A stretch of DNA of 42,095 nt from Sphingomonas elodea ATCC 31461. GTDB lineage: Bacteria > Pseudomonadota > Alphaproteobacteria > Sphingomonadales > Sphingomonadaceae. Below are positions 6,721-15,459 of the stretch, piece by piece. Position 1 is the stretch's first letter. The number at the start of each line of letters is the position of its first letter. The DNA is taken from assembly GCF_000226955.1 (NCBI RefSeq), contig NZ_AGFU01000049.1:1-42095 (forward strand), read 5' to 3'. Both the position numbers and the translations under genes were made by a program. The notes below the pieces were generated by a model. The model saw only the letters and a program-made list of their open reading frames with translations, was not told the origin of the DNA and did not search any database.

Positions 6721-9700
6721 TTAGGACGCCCGCTCATATGCACCGACAGCGCCAGACCCGTCTGTGAGCCGTGTGACGCCAAGCAAGTCGAACTTTTTCG
6801 CCTGCCGCGCCGCTTTGTTGACAATCACCGAACCAGCCACCGGCCGGAAGTCGCCGGCCGTGTCCGCCGGACTGCTGCCAGCCGCCACACTGGTCGTGTC
6901 CTGCACGAACTGTGCCGGATAAAGGGACGTTGTGCCGTTCAGTGCGTTGTAAAGGCTGCTCGGATCCTTGCGCGTGCCGAGGTAGGTATTCGGGCCAGGC
7001 ACAGTTCCGGACTCCGATCCGAGCAGGTTGACGTTGAGCGCCGATGCCACATCGTACACCACCCAATAATTCTGGCAGCGCAAGCCGTTGCGCAAAGTCG
7101 CGCCGTGCGTCACCGAGTCAAAAACAGTGTTGGTCGTGGTTTCGACGTTGAAGCCGCGATACCATTGCGTATGGTATTGATAATTGGTGTCATTGTAGCC
7201 GTAGTTAAGCCGCTGGCCTACGAAGGTATTGTAGGTCTGGACCACGTTGTAGGATTGCAGATTGTTGCCATCCGCTGCAATTTCACCGCATTTGTCGATG
7301 CCAGAGTAATTGGTCGACTTTACGAGGTTACCCCTCTGGGAGTACCCGAGGGCAGGCGTGTCATTGCCTGCGACCGATGCATACAGTTTTACGAGCATGC
7401 CGGACGAGGTCGCAGCCCTCCCGATCACACGGTTATCCGCATGGGTCGAGAACTGGGTCGGGATCGATCCAAGGCGATAATCTCGGATCGGGTTGGTCCC
7501 GTAGATCGTGTTGCCAACCAAATTCGGGGTGCTGATCGCGATGGCCGATGCTCCGGCAGAGCCCCAAAGGTAACAACCGGCGACCAGGACATTGCGGTAC
7601 TGCACATTAGCGTCCTCCCGGAAGAGGACAGCGTTGTTGATCCGGCAGTTGATCGTCCAAATCAGGCCGCTGCGATACGCATAGGGTTGGGCAGTGTCGA
7701 ATTGCGTGGTGGTAAGACCACTCACAACCAACTCGCCTGTTACCTGCCTCTTGCCAGCGGTCGTGTTGTCTGCCCCGCGGTCGAGGAAGACATTGGCGGT
7801 GCCGGTGCCCGAGGCAGTGCTGGCGATCCCCTCGCCGAACCACATACGAGGATGGTTGGCCTTCACCGCCCCGGCTGCGAAGACCACGCTGCCGGCCGAT
7901 GCTGCCGGATCCGCGCGAACGTAGAGCCACACGCTGCCCCTGGGTCGAGTCCCGAGCGAGCTGCCGAAGCCGGAGTGCGTGCCGGCCTTGAGATAGATCA
8001 TGCCGCCGCCCGCATCATTGTGCGTAGTCTTCCCGGCGCCTGAGGTGTTATTGAAAGTTTCCAGCGCGAGCGCCGCCGCGGAAATGGTCGGGTAGCAGTT
8101 GGAGAGCGTGCCCTTTGCCGCGTCAGCAGCGGCAAAGGTTGAGAAAATGCCAGCGGTGCCGGTCGCGGTCCCCGAGGGATCCACAAAGCAATATCCGACC
8201 TTATAGGCGTCGGCAGGGTCATTGTAGAAGTGCCAACGTGCGGGGATGTTAGGGCTGTTCTGAATGATGCTATCGTTGCCGATATAGTTCCAGACACAGG
8301 TGCCGTCGACGATGGCGGAATCCACAGTCGTGCCGGTCGGCCCGCCAGACGCGGCGGAGGTGCCCGGCGTGATCAACTGGTAGAAATTGGCACCGTTGCG
8401 ACTGATCGTCCCTACCAAGCTATAGTTTTGGTTCCCGCGCCAGTCGGCCCCCTCGCAATCGGTCCGCGTGACCAACGGCGTCCCCAGCCACGGGTAAAAC
8501 TCAAGCTCGACAAAGGCATCGCCCGCAGGAACAGCCGAAGTATCGATCACGACCGGGAACACTTCGACCGCTGCCGCGCCGGGGCTGGAGGTGGTTACCA
8601 GCGTGGAGAGGCTCGTATCGACAATATCGACCGCTGCCGAACCCGTGGTTCGGGCCATATTCCAGGCCCGCCCACGGATGCCCGCAATCGGCCTACCGCC
8701 GCCGTAGTGTATCCCCCAGCCATGATCGGCCAGCACTTCGACGCGCACCGAGCCGCTTGTCGTGCGCTGATGCGGAGGTGTCAGGATCAGCGGAATCACG
8801 GACGGGTAGGGCAGCGTCGAACTGTTCGTGATCGCGGCTCCCGAGATCGTTGCGGCGAGCGAACTGGTGGCGCCCACCGTATACGCCCCGGCGTCGATCG
8901 TGATGCTTGTGATGGTGGAGCCAGCATAGATCGGCATGTCGAGCATTGCATAGACCCAGACGTCCGCGCCATCCGCCTGCTCGACGAAGCCCGTGTAGCT
9001 GTTGTTCGCGACCAGCGTCCACAGCACGCCGCCATCCGAAACGGTCTGCCCGTCCGTGGTATGGGACGGCGCCGTCGCCCCCTTGGTGCCTCCAGCCTCG
9101 GTATAATAGGCACGGCGGACGCCACCAGCGGTGGACCAGCAATAGCTGCGCGCGGGGACGCTTGACGCGATATCGGTCCATGCTGCGGGCCACGGATTTT
9201 TGAGAGGCAGCGTCCCTTTCACCGTCCGCGTGCGGGTGACCGGCACGATTGCGCCCCCCGAGACATCGTAGCCGGGATCGGTGACGGTGAGGGTGATCTT
9301 CGATGCGTCGAACACCGGATCGTTGATCGGATGGCGCCGCCCCATATCCGCGAACTTGAGCGCGATGGCGGCACCCGTGACGGTCGGAGAGAAGCCGCTA
9401 TCAGTAGTGACAGTGCCGTTGGCAGCGGTGAGCGAAAGCAGCGCACCTGCGGTCGCCGCTGCGGCGGCAATCGTCACCGGCGTGCTGGTGTTCGATGCCG
9501 TGCCGCCCGCGCCGCTGACAGTGTTGCGATAGATCAGCGTACCAGTCTGGCCGCTGGTAGGAGCGAACACGCCGCCGGTCGCCACCACGATGCCGTTCAG
9601 CAGCCACTCACGAGCCGTGATCGAGCCGTTCGTCGGCGTTCCGTCCGTGCCGGTGAAGATCGTGCTGCCAGCCGTACCGCTCGTCGGGCTGATTGAAGGC

Positions 9701-10035
9701 TGGGAGATGGTCGGAGCAGGCGTCGGTGTCGGGGTGGGCGACGGCGTGACCGGCACACCAACGCTCGCGCCTATGCCGAGAGATAGCGCGATGGCAGCGA
9801 CGCTGACCGGCACCACAATGCGCCGCATCCGCTTTGCGAAGCCGTCCTCCACCACGATCTCGGTCGGCGTGGCCGGATCAAGGGCACCGCCTGCGTTGAG
9901 CGTCGCGAAGTCGGCCTGGTTGACCGGCGCGGCCACACCCGCGCGAACGGCGGCTGAGGCGAGCGTATCGTTGACCGAGAGACGACGCGGGTGGCGATCC
10001 GGGAACCGCTGGTCCCAGAGGAGAATGTCAGCCAT
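6721..10035 (-). CDS. Large tailspike/tail-fibre-like protein
   Basis: A 1104-residue protein, last in the leftward morphogenesis order. Residues 1-70 form a small charged domain that could attach it to the virion. A hydrophobic stretch (about 71-93, VVPVSVAAIALSLGIGASVG) is followed by a Pro-Thr linker (PSPTPTPTPAPT) and Ig-like Ser/Thr/Gly-rich modules (PSISPTSGTAGST). The second half has many short Asn/Gly-rich strands as in right-handed beta-helix spikes (NVQYRNVLVAGCYLWG, SYNVVQTYNTFVG). I see no clear catalytic motif. It is probably the receptor-binding or glycan-binding protein. A membrane-like helix inside a spike is unusual. Confidence 0.65.
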   Translation of the reverse strand: MADILLWDQRFPDRHPRRLSVNDTLASAAVRAGVAAPVNQADFATLNAGGALDPATPTEIVVEDGFAKRMRRIVVPVSVAAIALSLGIGASVGVPVTPSPTPTPTPAPTISQPSISPTSGTAGSTIFTGTDGTPTNGSITAREWLLNGIVVATGGVFAPTSGQTGTLIYRNTVSGAGGTASNTSTPVTIAAAAATAGALLSLTAANGTVTTDSGFSPTVTGAAIALKFADMGRRHPINDPVFDASKITLTVTDPGYDVSGGAIVPVTRTRTVKGTLPLKNPWPAAWTDIASSVPARSYCWSTAGGVRRAYYTEAGGTKGATAPSHTTDGQTVSDGGVLWTLVANNSYTGFVEQADGADVWVYAMLDMPIYAGSTITSITIDAGAYTVGATSSLAATISGAAITNSSTLPYPSVIPLILTPPHQRTTSGSVRVEVLADHGWGIHYGGGRPIAGIRGRAWNMARTTGSAAVDIVDTSLSTLVTTSSPGAAAVEVFPVVIDTSAVPAGDAFVELEFYPWLGTPLVTRTDCEGADWRGNQNYSLVGTISRNGANFYQLITPGTSAASGGPTGTTVDSAIVDGTCVWNYIGNDSIIQNSPNIPARWHFYNDPADAYKVGYCFVDPSGTATGTAGIFSTFAAADAAKGTLSNCYPTISAAALALETFNNTSGAGKTTHNDAGGGMIYLKAGTHSGFGSSLGTRPRGSVWLYVRADPAASAGSVVFAAGAVKANHPRMWFGEGIASTASGTGTANVFLDRGADNTTAGKRQVTGELVVSGLTTTQFDTAQPYAYRSGLIWTINCRINNAVLFREDANVQYRNVLVAGCYLWGSAGASAIAISTPNLVGNTIYGTNPIRDYRLGSIPTQFSTHADNRVIGRAATSSGMLVKLYASVAGNDTPALGYSQRGNLVKSTNYSGIDKCGEIAADGNNLQSYNVVQTYNTFVGQRLNYGYNDTNYQYHTQWYRGFNVETTTNTVFDSVTHGATLRNGLRCQNYWVVYDVASALNVNLLGSESGTVPGPNTYLGTRKDPSSLYNALNGTTSLYPAQFVQDTTSVAAGSSPADTAGDFRPVAGSVIVNKAARQAKKFDLLGVTRLTDGSGAVGAYERAS

Positions 10036-10095
10036 GTGGTAGGTGCCCCTTTGATGACGGGTGGTGTTGGCGCGCCGGGCGCGCGGGTCAGGTGG

Positions 10096-10374
10096 TCAGC
10101 AGATCAGCTGCTTCAGGCCCATGTCGCGATACCAGCGGCACAGGCGGACGATCTTGGCATGCTCGCCGCGGCCCCATGCTTCGTGCGCGATGTCGAACGC
10201 GTCGAGCGCAGCGGCCGAGGTCAGCGCTTCCGCTGGGATGACCGGCTCAGCGGCCGGTTTCAGGTCGGCAAGCGGCGGGTGGATTAGCGCCGGGGTGTTG
10301 GCGCAGGAACACAGCGCAAGCACGAGCGCGCTGGCGATCAGTGAGCGGGGCATCCGGTAGCTTGTCGACGGCAT
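10096..10374 (-). CDS. Rz1-like outer-membrane spanin lipoprotein
   Basis: A 92-residue protein with a signal sequence ending in the lipobox L21-C22-S23-C24 (LALCSCANTPA), then a Pro-rich segment (PALIHPPLADLKPAAEP). The 5' 128 bases lie inside the 3' end of the Rz-like gene in another frame, the classic overlapping Rz/Rz1 layout. AGGAGGTGA just before the ATG at 10374 supports this start over the ATG at 10353. The C-terminal 35 residues, basic and Trp-containing, are longer than in lambda Rz1. In the family, Rz1 joins Rz across the periplasm and fuses the membranes in the last lysis step. Confidence 0.7.
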   Translation of the reverse strand: MPSTSYRMPRSLIASALVLALCSCANTPALIHPPLADLKPAAEPVIPAEALTSAAALDAFDIAHEAWGRGEHAKIVRLCRWYRDMGLKQLIC

Positions 10375-10630
10375 GCTTCACCTCCTGGGTTTCGTTCGCA
10401 ATGGTCTGGGTGGTGCTGAGGCGATCATCTGCTGCGGCGGCGTCTGCCGGGCGCGCGGCCGCCTGCTGCTGGGCGGCATGTTGCTCAATCACCCGGTCAT
10501 CGTGCCGGTTCAGCCACAGCACGAGCCCGCCGACGATCACGACCAGCGCGAGGATGATGCCGCCGCCGATCGCGACGCGCCGGGCGTCGCGCGGCCCGAA
10601 GGTGGCAACGAGCCAGGTCCAGCCGATCAT
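10247..10630 (-). CDS. Rz-like inner-membrane spanin
   Basis: A 127-residue protein with a single N-terminal transmembrane helix (about residues 19-40, VAIGGGIILALVVIVGGLVLWL), then a Gln/Ala-rich helical periplasmic stretch and a Cys-containing end. Size, topology and the embedded lipoprotein gene match phage i-spanins. Its start overlaps the stop of the holin-like gene as ATGA, which places it in the lysis cassette. Confidence 0.7.
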   Translation of the reverse strand: MIGWTWLVATFGPRDARRVAIGGGIILALVVIVGGLVLWLNRHDDRVIEQHAAQQQAAARPADAAAADDRLSTTQTIANETQEVKHAVDKLPDAPLTDRQRARACAVFLRQHPGANPPAACRPETGR

Positions 10631-10896
10631 TGCTCGCCAGCCTTGCGAAGGGCGAGGTCAGCAGCCTTCCGCCCGGTGGTGCTGGCGCCGTATTCGGACT
10701 GGACGACCGAGCCGCCCCAGCCGAGCACGATGCCGAGGGCCAGCAGCAGCGCGTTCTCGTTGCGCTGCGGGATCTCGACGAAGAACAGCAGGATCAGGCC
10801 GAGCAGGCCAGCGGAGAGGGCGGCAATGCCGACAGCCGCACGGAAGCGGTTGCCCTCTGCCGGCGGCGGGCCGAGCATCTTGGTTTCGTCGGTCAT
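10627..10896 (-). CDS. Holin-like protein with two membrane helices
   Basis: An 89-residue protein with two hydrophobic helices (about 19-42, AAVGIAALSAGLLGLILLFF; and 48-68, NALLLALGIVLGWGGSVVQ) and a charged C-terminus. This is the class II holin pattern. It lies between the endolysin gene, whose stop overlaps this start (ATGA), and the Rz-like gene. No sequence family is recognised. The holin call rests on topology and position. Confidence 0.6.
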   Translation of the reverse strand: MTDETKMLGPPPAEGNRFRAAVGIAALSAGLLGLILLFFVEIPQRNENALLLALGIVLGWGGSVVQSEYGASTTGRKAADLALRKAGEQ

Positions 10897-11435
10897 GCTG
10901 CGATCCGATCGAGCCAGCCGAACAGGAACTTCTCGTTGGCCTGCCGCATTTCGCAAAGCTCGAGATATCGCGCGCCCTGGAGCGCATTGAGCAACCGGAG
11001 GAGACGCGTCTCACCCGTGCTGCCGCGCTTGGCGAGATAGGTCTGAAGCGCCGCCCGCGTGCCCGGACCAGCCATCCCGTCGACGGCGATGTCGGCATAG
11101 TCGCGGCCCTGATTGTTCAGCCCGTTCAGCGCGCGCTGCAGGAAACTGGCGGCGACGCTCTGCCCCATGTTGACGCCGGTATCGATCACCTCGGCAGCGA
11201 TGGGCATCGAGATGCCTGCGAGCTTGTCGAAGCCCGGCGCAGTCACATACTTGCGCCGATAGATCTCCTTCGCGAGGTCGCGCGGCAGAGCGCGCATCGG
11301 CCCGGTGTAGCCGTTCTGGCGGGCGACGGCGATCGTGATGCCGAAGTTCGTCTCCCCGCCGCGATCCGCGGCATCGTTCACATAGCCGCCCTCTGCGCGC
11401 AGCACGTCCTCGATGATGTCGTCGATGGTTTTCAT
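10893..11435 (-). CDS. Endolysin, glycoside hydrolase 108 type
   Basis: A 180-residue muramidase. RAEGGYVNDAADRGGETNFG near the N-terminus is the GH108 signature, with E15 as the expected catalytic acid. The C-terminal half (from about residue 95, YADIAVDGMAGPGTRAALQT) matches the predicted peptidoglycan-binding part of the family. No signal peptide is seen, so it should need a holin to cross the membrane. The ATG at 11435 was chosen because the family signature begins right after it and the upstream gene ends with ATGA overlap. It cleaves the cell-wall glycan for phage release. Confidence 0.88.
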   Translation of the reverse strand: MKTIDDIIEDVLRAEGGYVNDAADRGGETNFGITIAVARQNGYTGPMRALPRDLAKEIYRRKYVTAPGFDKLAGISMPIAAEVIDTGVNMGQSVAASFLQRALNGLNNQGRDYADIAVDGMAGPGTRAALQTYLAKRGSTGETRLLRLLNALQGARYLELCEMRQANEKFLFGWLDRIAA

Positions 11436-11833
11436 TGCTTCGGCTCCGTTTCGATCTTCACCGCCCCATGGGCGACCTCGGTCACGCGGACGGATTGCTC
11501 GGACAGTGCGGCTTGGACCGACTGCCGCTGTGCGCCGCCCGCCTGGAGCAGCATGCTTTCGAGCACGAGGATGCGATCCGACTGCCGGTCGAGCTCGCGC
11601 CGGTAGATTTCGCGGTCGCGGTTGCGCTCCTCCTCGTGGCGGCGCTGATCCTCCACCCGCGCGGCGTTGATGCTCGCCAGCTCGGCCTTCAGCTCGTCGA
11701 TTCGCTTGTCGCCGAACTTGGTCCAGACCCAGCGTCCGGCAGCCATCATGATTCCGGTGGCGGAGACGAACCCGCCCGCATAGGCCGCTGCCAGCTCGCC
11801 GCCGTGCGGCCCCATCAGTTCTACGCCTGGCAT
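11432..11833 (-). CDS. Membrane-anchored coiled-coil phage protein
   Basis: A 133-residue protein with one N-terminal hydrophobic helix (about residues 14-34) and then a long charged heptad-like stretch (about 42-90, rich in Glu, Arg and Asp). Such proteins often sit beside endolysin genes in tailed phages. It could be an accessory lysis or superinfection protein, but no function is established. The ATG at 11833 overlaps the preceding gene by 13 bases; an ATG at 11815 is possible. Its own stop overlaps the endolysin start. Confidence 0.6.
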   Translation of the reverse strand: MPGVELMGPHGGELAAAYAGGFVSATGIMMAAGRWVWTKFGDKRIDELKAELASINAARVEDQRRHEEERNRDREIYRRELDRQSDRILVLESMLLQAGGAQRQSVQAALSEQSVRVTEVAHGAVKIETEPKQ

Positions 11834-12261
11834 GCCTCATACCCCCCGCTGCGAGCCCGCGAACGGGTGGTGAGCCGGCGGACAAGCCGCGCGGGCCAGT
11901 TGCCGACGAACATGAAGGCTGCGGCCTGCGCCATCGCGAGCCAGTAGATTGTCCAATAGGTCGCCACCGGGTACGCGCCACATGCTTGGGCAAGGGCGCA
12001 GACGCACATGGGCGACCAGAGCGCCGAAGCCACTGTTTCTGCGGTGCCGAGCCGCATACGCAGCGATGCGGCGAGCATCGCGGCATAGAGCCCGGCGAGC
12101 ATGATGCCTTCTCCGGCGATCGATATGCCTGCGCGCCAGACGAGGACATTGACCGCGACGATCAGAATTGCGGCTGCCGGGACGAACGCCCGCGCGATAC
12201 TGATGGCAGGCACCCCGAACACCGCCAGGGCAAGCCAGTAGAGATATTCGGGGTGCTGCAT
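11821..12261 (-). CDS. Polytopic membrane protein, unknown function
   Basis: A 146-residue protein with about four hydrophobic helices starting at YLYWLALAVFGVPA, and a basic C-terminus (RLVRRLTTRSRAR). No family is recognised. It lies between the tail genes and the lysis cassette, two bases after the stop of the 24-residue peptide gene. It could be a second membrane protein of lysis or exclusion, but that is only positional. Confidence 0.6.
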   Translation of the reverse strand: MQHPEYLYWLALAVFGVPAISIARAFVPAAAILIVAVNVLVWRAGISIAGEGIMLAGLYAAMLAASLRMRLGTAETVASALWSPMCVCALAQACGAYPVATYWTIYWLAMAQAAAFMFVGNWPARLVRRLTTRSRARSGGYEACQA

Positions 12262-12263
12262 GA

Positions 12264-12338
12264 TCAGTCCTCCGCGGGCTTGGGAGGTGTCGGGGTCGGG
12301 GTTGGGGTCGGAACAGGGTGTGCTTGATCGTCCGGCAT
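12264..12338 (-). CDS. 24-residue Pro-Thr-rich peptide
   Basis: A very short gene encoding MPDDQAHPVP followed by four Thr-Pro units and PKPAED. It is supported by a strong AAGGAG ribosome site 7 bases before the ATG and by its tight fit: the stop is two bases before the next gene's ATG, and the upstream gene stops 23 bases before. The composition, acidic ends around a stiff poly-(Pro-Thr) core, is like a linker. The function is unknown. A proline-rich leader controlling the downstream membrane gene by ribosome stalling is one possibility. Confidence 0.55.
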   Translation of the reverse strand: MPDDQAHPVPTPTPTPTPPKPAED

Positions 12339-12361
12339 TGTGCTTCTCCTTCAGGGTGAAC

Positions 12362-12901
12362 TCAGGCGTCGGCGGCCTCCGGCCAGCCGGCAGCAATGTC
12401 GATTGCGTCGAGCGCCTCTCGCGTGGCAGCCGCCTCGATTGCGACGAGCAGCGCGCGCCGCCGCGCCTCGATCGCGGACCCGGCTGCGACCCATGCGTCC
12501 GCCAGCTGCACCACCAGCGCCGCAAGCGCGTCGATCGTCGTGTCGGTGGCCGCCGCCTCCGCCGCGAGGAAGGGCGCGGTCGCAGGATCATTGCCCGCCG
12601 CCCAGGCCCGCGCTTCGGCTTCCTTCCGGGTGTAGGTGATCGCCTGCCCGCTGCCGGTCGTGATGAAGCGGCTGCGGACATCCTCCGCCTTCGCGCATAC
12701 CGCATCGCGCAGTCGGGAGCGGATCGGCGTCAGCTCGTCCGCGATCGTCAGCGTAGCCCAATCAACGCAGCGGCCGAGCCAGTTGAAATCGGCGGGCACG
12801 TCGATGATTGTCGCGCCCGTCAGGTCATAGCCGTCCGTGTCGCCATCGGCGCGGTGCAGCGCCTCCGGACGATCCGGCCACAGGATTACCTTGCCCATCA
12901 T
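12362..12901 (-). CDS. Phage tail-associated protein, DUF4376-like
   Basis: A 179-residue protein. The C-terminal two thirds, with the pattern of charged helices around TRKEAEARAWAAG and a run of Ala-rich helices ending ALDAIDIAAGWPEAADA, resemble DUF4376 found in small proteins next to phage tail fibres. The N-terminal part is short beta strands (VILWPDRPEALHRADG, ATIIDVPADFNWLG). It begins at ATGATGA overlapping the stop of the large tail protein, so the two are coupled. Confidence 0.6.
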   Translation of the reverse strand: MMGKVILWPDRPEALHRADGDTDGYDLTGATIIDVPADFNWLGRCVDWATLTIADELTPIRSRLRDAVCAKAEDVRSRFITTGSGQAITYTRKEAEARAWAAGNDPATAPFLAAEAAATDTTIDALAALVVQLADAWVAAGSAIEARRRALLVAIEAAATREALDAIDIAAGWPEAADA

Positions 12902-15459
12902 CCGCTCCAGGTCACGGCGAAGCTCGAGCCGAACCAGTCGGCGAAGCCCCCCGAATTCGTCTTGCGCATGGTCACCCGAAAGAGGACCGTCTGCTTGGTG
13001 CTGAGCCCGATCGAGGCGCCGGATACGGTGTTGGCCGATGCCCAATTGCCTTCGCCCGCGCCGGCCGAGGAAGGATTGCCGGTGAAGCTGGCCAGCGTCG
13101 TCCAGGCCCCGCCCCCGTTCAGCGAACAGTCCACCGTGCCCTGCACGTTCACCGTGCCCCTCGACACCAGGAACCCGCCATTGGTGTCGAAGCCGATCGT
13201 TCCGTTCGGCCCCATCAGCAGCGCGATCTGGGCTACCGTCTCGTAGCTCGTGGAAGTCGGGAAAGACACGCCGCTCGAGTCGGTGACAAAGGGAGCGCCG
13301 TCGCGGACCTTGGAATAGATTACCTGCGCCTTTTGGCTGGAACCGTCCTTCGTCGCGGTCACCTCCACATGGCCGACATCCGCTGACATGCCGGTCACCG
13401 ACACGGCGCCCGTGCTGGACACGCTCACCCCCGAAAGGCCGCTGGAGGTGAAGGTATAGCTGGACGAGCCGGTAACGTCGGCGGTTCCCTTGAACGCCGT
13501 TACCTGGGCACCGGGCAGCGCCCCCTTGGGGGTGCCGTTGGCCGTGCTGGGCACGCTCACCGCCGAGGGCGTGATGGACACGCTGAGCGCGTCGCTTCCA
13601 TCCTGCGCGAGGATCTGCGGCGTGCTCCACTCGCCAGGCGCGATCGTATCCGAGCCCGAGGTGCTGACAGCGGTCGCGTTGATCTGCCAGCGATAGGCGC
13701 CACCGCTTGCCGGCAGGCTCTGCACCCAGCCGTTGTTCGCGCCGGTCGCCACCGCGCTGGTGAAATCGTAGGTCACCGTCGCGCTGGGCACCGCGGGCGG
13801 GGTGGCGGTGGCGGTGCGCTGGTATAGCAGCACCGGCGCGGACTTGGCAGGCGTCGCACCGGTCGCGCCGTTGGCCGCGATCTGCACCGGCGACGCCCAT
13901 TCACCTGCCGCGATGGTGTCGGAGGGGCCTGTGCTGACGGCGGTCGCGGCGGATTGCCAGATGGGATCTGACCCGCTTGGGATGCTGGTCGACCACCCGT
14001 TGTTCAGCCCGGCGAGCGACGCGGTCGCGAAGGTGTATGTGGTCGTGCCGCTAGGCAGTGCCGGCGCCGACGTCGCCCGCTGGAAGATGTTGATAGTGGC
14101 CGTGTTGGTGCCGTCGGAGCCTCTGTCGCCCTGCACACCCTGAAGGCCCTGCTGAGCGAGGACGGTCCACCAGGTGTTGCTCGTCGTCGGCGGCGTGGGC
14201 GGCGCATTGCCGCTGCCCGGCGCCACCCCCGTCCTGTAGCGCCAGCTCGCCCCGGCGAACTGCACGATGTTGCCCGGGCGGTAGTAGGTGCCGTTATTGT
14301 AGACCCCCATGTCGACCAGCGGGTCAACGAAGGCGATATCGGCCAGCTGGTGCACCGTCCATGCGCGCTCGGCGGTCAGAGCGATCTTCGCAAAGGGCGC
14401 GGCGATCTCCATCTGCTCGACGCTGCGCACAGGCGGCAGCGCGGTGCCGTCGGCCGCCAGCGTCATGGTGGCGGTGCCGAGGCCGACCGGCACGACGAAC
14501 AGCTGGCCGGTCCAGCTGACCCCCGCAACGGCGTTGACGCTCGCAGCGATCGACTGGATCAGCTGGCGGGCGGTGGTCTGCTGGTCGACGTAGATCGACA
14601 GGTTGTAGGGCCGTGCGGTGTCCAACGCGTTCAGCGAAGCGTCGTGAATCTTGCCCGAGCCGCCGGAGAGCAGCGCCAGCCGGCGGATCAACTGCCCGGG
14701 CTTCCGCGCCCAGCCATCCGGGCCGGCGGCATCGCCCTGGAGCAGGAATGATACCTGCCCCGTTGTGGGTGCACCGAAGCGCGCCAAGCCCTGGGCGTTG
14801 CAGGTCGCCCAAGCCCCCGCCGGGATCGAAGCAGCGACGAGGGTGGCATAGGTCGAATAGTTGGCTACCGGTGAGCCGAACCGCGCCAGCCGCTCCAGCG
14901 CTGCCTCGAAGCCCTGCACCGCGCCATAGGCCGACACCTGAAACACGTTGTTGACGCTGTCGATCAGCTTGCCGGCGACATAGCGCGGCGCGCCGAGGGC
15001 CAGCGGCTTGGGCTGCCCCTTGAGCGCCGCCGGCCCCTCGATGCCGGTCGTGCCCCCGTAGGTCGCGAGCAGCGGCTTATCGAGCCAGCTGTCATCGACC
15101 TTGATGCTGATCTGCGCGCGGCCGTCGGCAATCTGGGGCTGCGTCGTCACGCGGCCGTCGAAGACCGGGCTTCCGGCGATGTCGGTCCAGATGCGAACGC
15201 GCGCATCGGCGATGGCGTAGCGGGCGAAGGCCGGCCAAGCCTCGACCTGAAGATCGAACGCGGTGGTGGGCGCCGTGATCTCGCCGCCGAACGCCCCGTC
15301 GAAGAGATCGTAGCGCAGGACCGGCGCCTTCGCGACCATCGGCCACCACGGGCCGTTCGCCGCCATGCAGACGGCCGCCTCGTCCTGATTGCTCGCGCGC
15401 AGCGTGACCGCCGCGCCGGCTACGGGATCGAATGCGTCGATCTGGATCCAGACCGGCAT
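12898..15459 (-). CDS. Large distal tail protein with tandem fibre-like modules
   Basis: An 853-residue protein. The N-terminal 370 residues are a structured tail-tip-like domain. From about 395 there are repeated modules of about 80-110 residues with a shared pattern (YQRTATATPPAVPSATVTYDF, GWVQSLPASGGAYRWQINAT, TAVSTSGSDTIAPGEWSTP), at least three units, separated by Gly/Pro linkers. An Ig-like stretch near 640-700 (SSYTFTSSGLSGVSVSSTGA) precedes a final beta domain. The start MPVWIQIDAF overlaps the previous stop as TGATG. It is likely the central fibre or host-specificity protein at the tail tip. Confidence 0.7.
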   Translation of the reverse strand: MPVWIQIDAFDPVAGAAVTLRASNQDEAAVCMAANGPWWPMVAKAPVLRYDLFDGAFGGEITAPTTAFDLQVEAWPAFARYAIADARVRIWTDIAGSPVFDGRVTTQPQIADGRAQISIKVDDSWLDKPLLATYGGTTGIEGPAALKGQPKPLALGAPRYVAGKLIDSVNNVFQVSAYGAVQGFEAALERLARFGSPVANYSTYATLVAASIPAGAWATCNAQGLARFGAPTTGQVSFLLQGDAAGPDGWARKPGQLIRRLALLSGGSGKIHDASLNALDTARPYNLSIYVDQQTTARQLIQSIAASVNAVAGVSWTGQLFVVPVGLGTATMTLAADGTALPPVRSVEQMEIAAPFAKIALTAERAWTVHQLADIAFVDPLVDMGVYNNGTYYRPGNIVQFAGASWRYRTGVAPGSGNAPPTPPTTSNTWWTVLAQQGLQGVQGDRGSDGTNTATINIFQRATSAPALPSGTTTYTFATASLAGLNNGWSTSIPSGSDPIWQSAATAVSTGPSDTIAAGEWASPVQIAANGATGATPAKSAPVLLYQRTATATPPAVPSATVTYDFTSAVATGANNGWVQSLPASGGAYRWQINATAVSTSGSDTIAPGEWSTPQILAQDGSDALSVSITPSAVSVPSTANGTPKGALPGAQVTAFKGTADVTGSSSYTFTSSGLSGVSVSSTGAVSVTGMSADVGHVEVTATKDGSSQKAQVIYSKVRDGAPFVTDSSGVSFPTSTSYETVAQIALLMGPNGTIGFDTNGGFLVSRGTVNVQGTVDCSLNGGGAWTTLASFTGNPSSAGAGEGNWASANTVSGASIGLSTKQTVLFRVTMRKTNSGGFADWFGSSFAVTWSG

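Noticed and set aside
12285-12320. Possible tandem repeat GGGGTC on the plus strand
   Set aside because: It is only the coding sequence of the Thr-Pro units in the 24-residue peptide, and too short for a separate repeat call.
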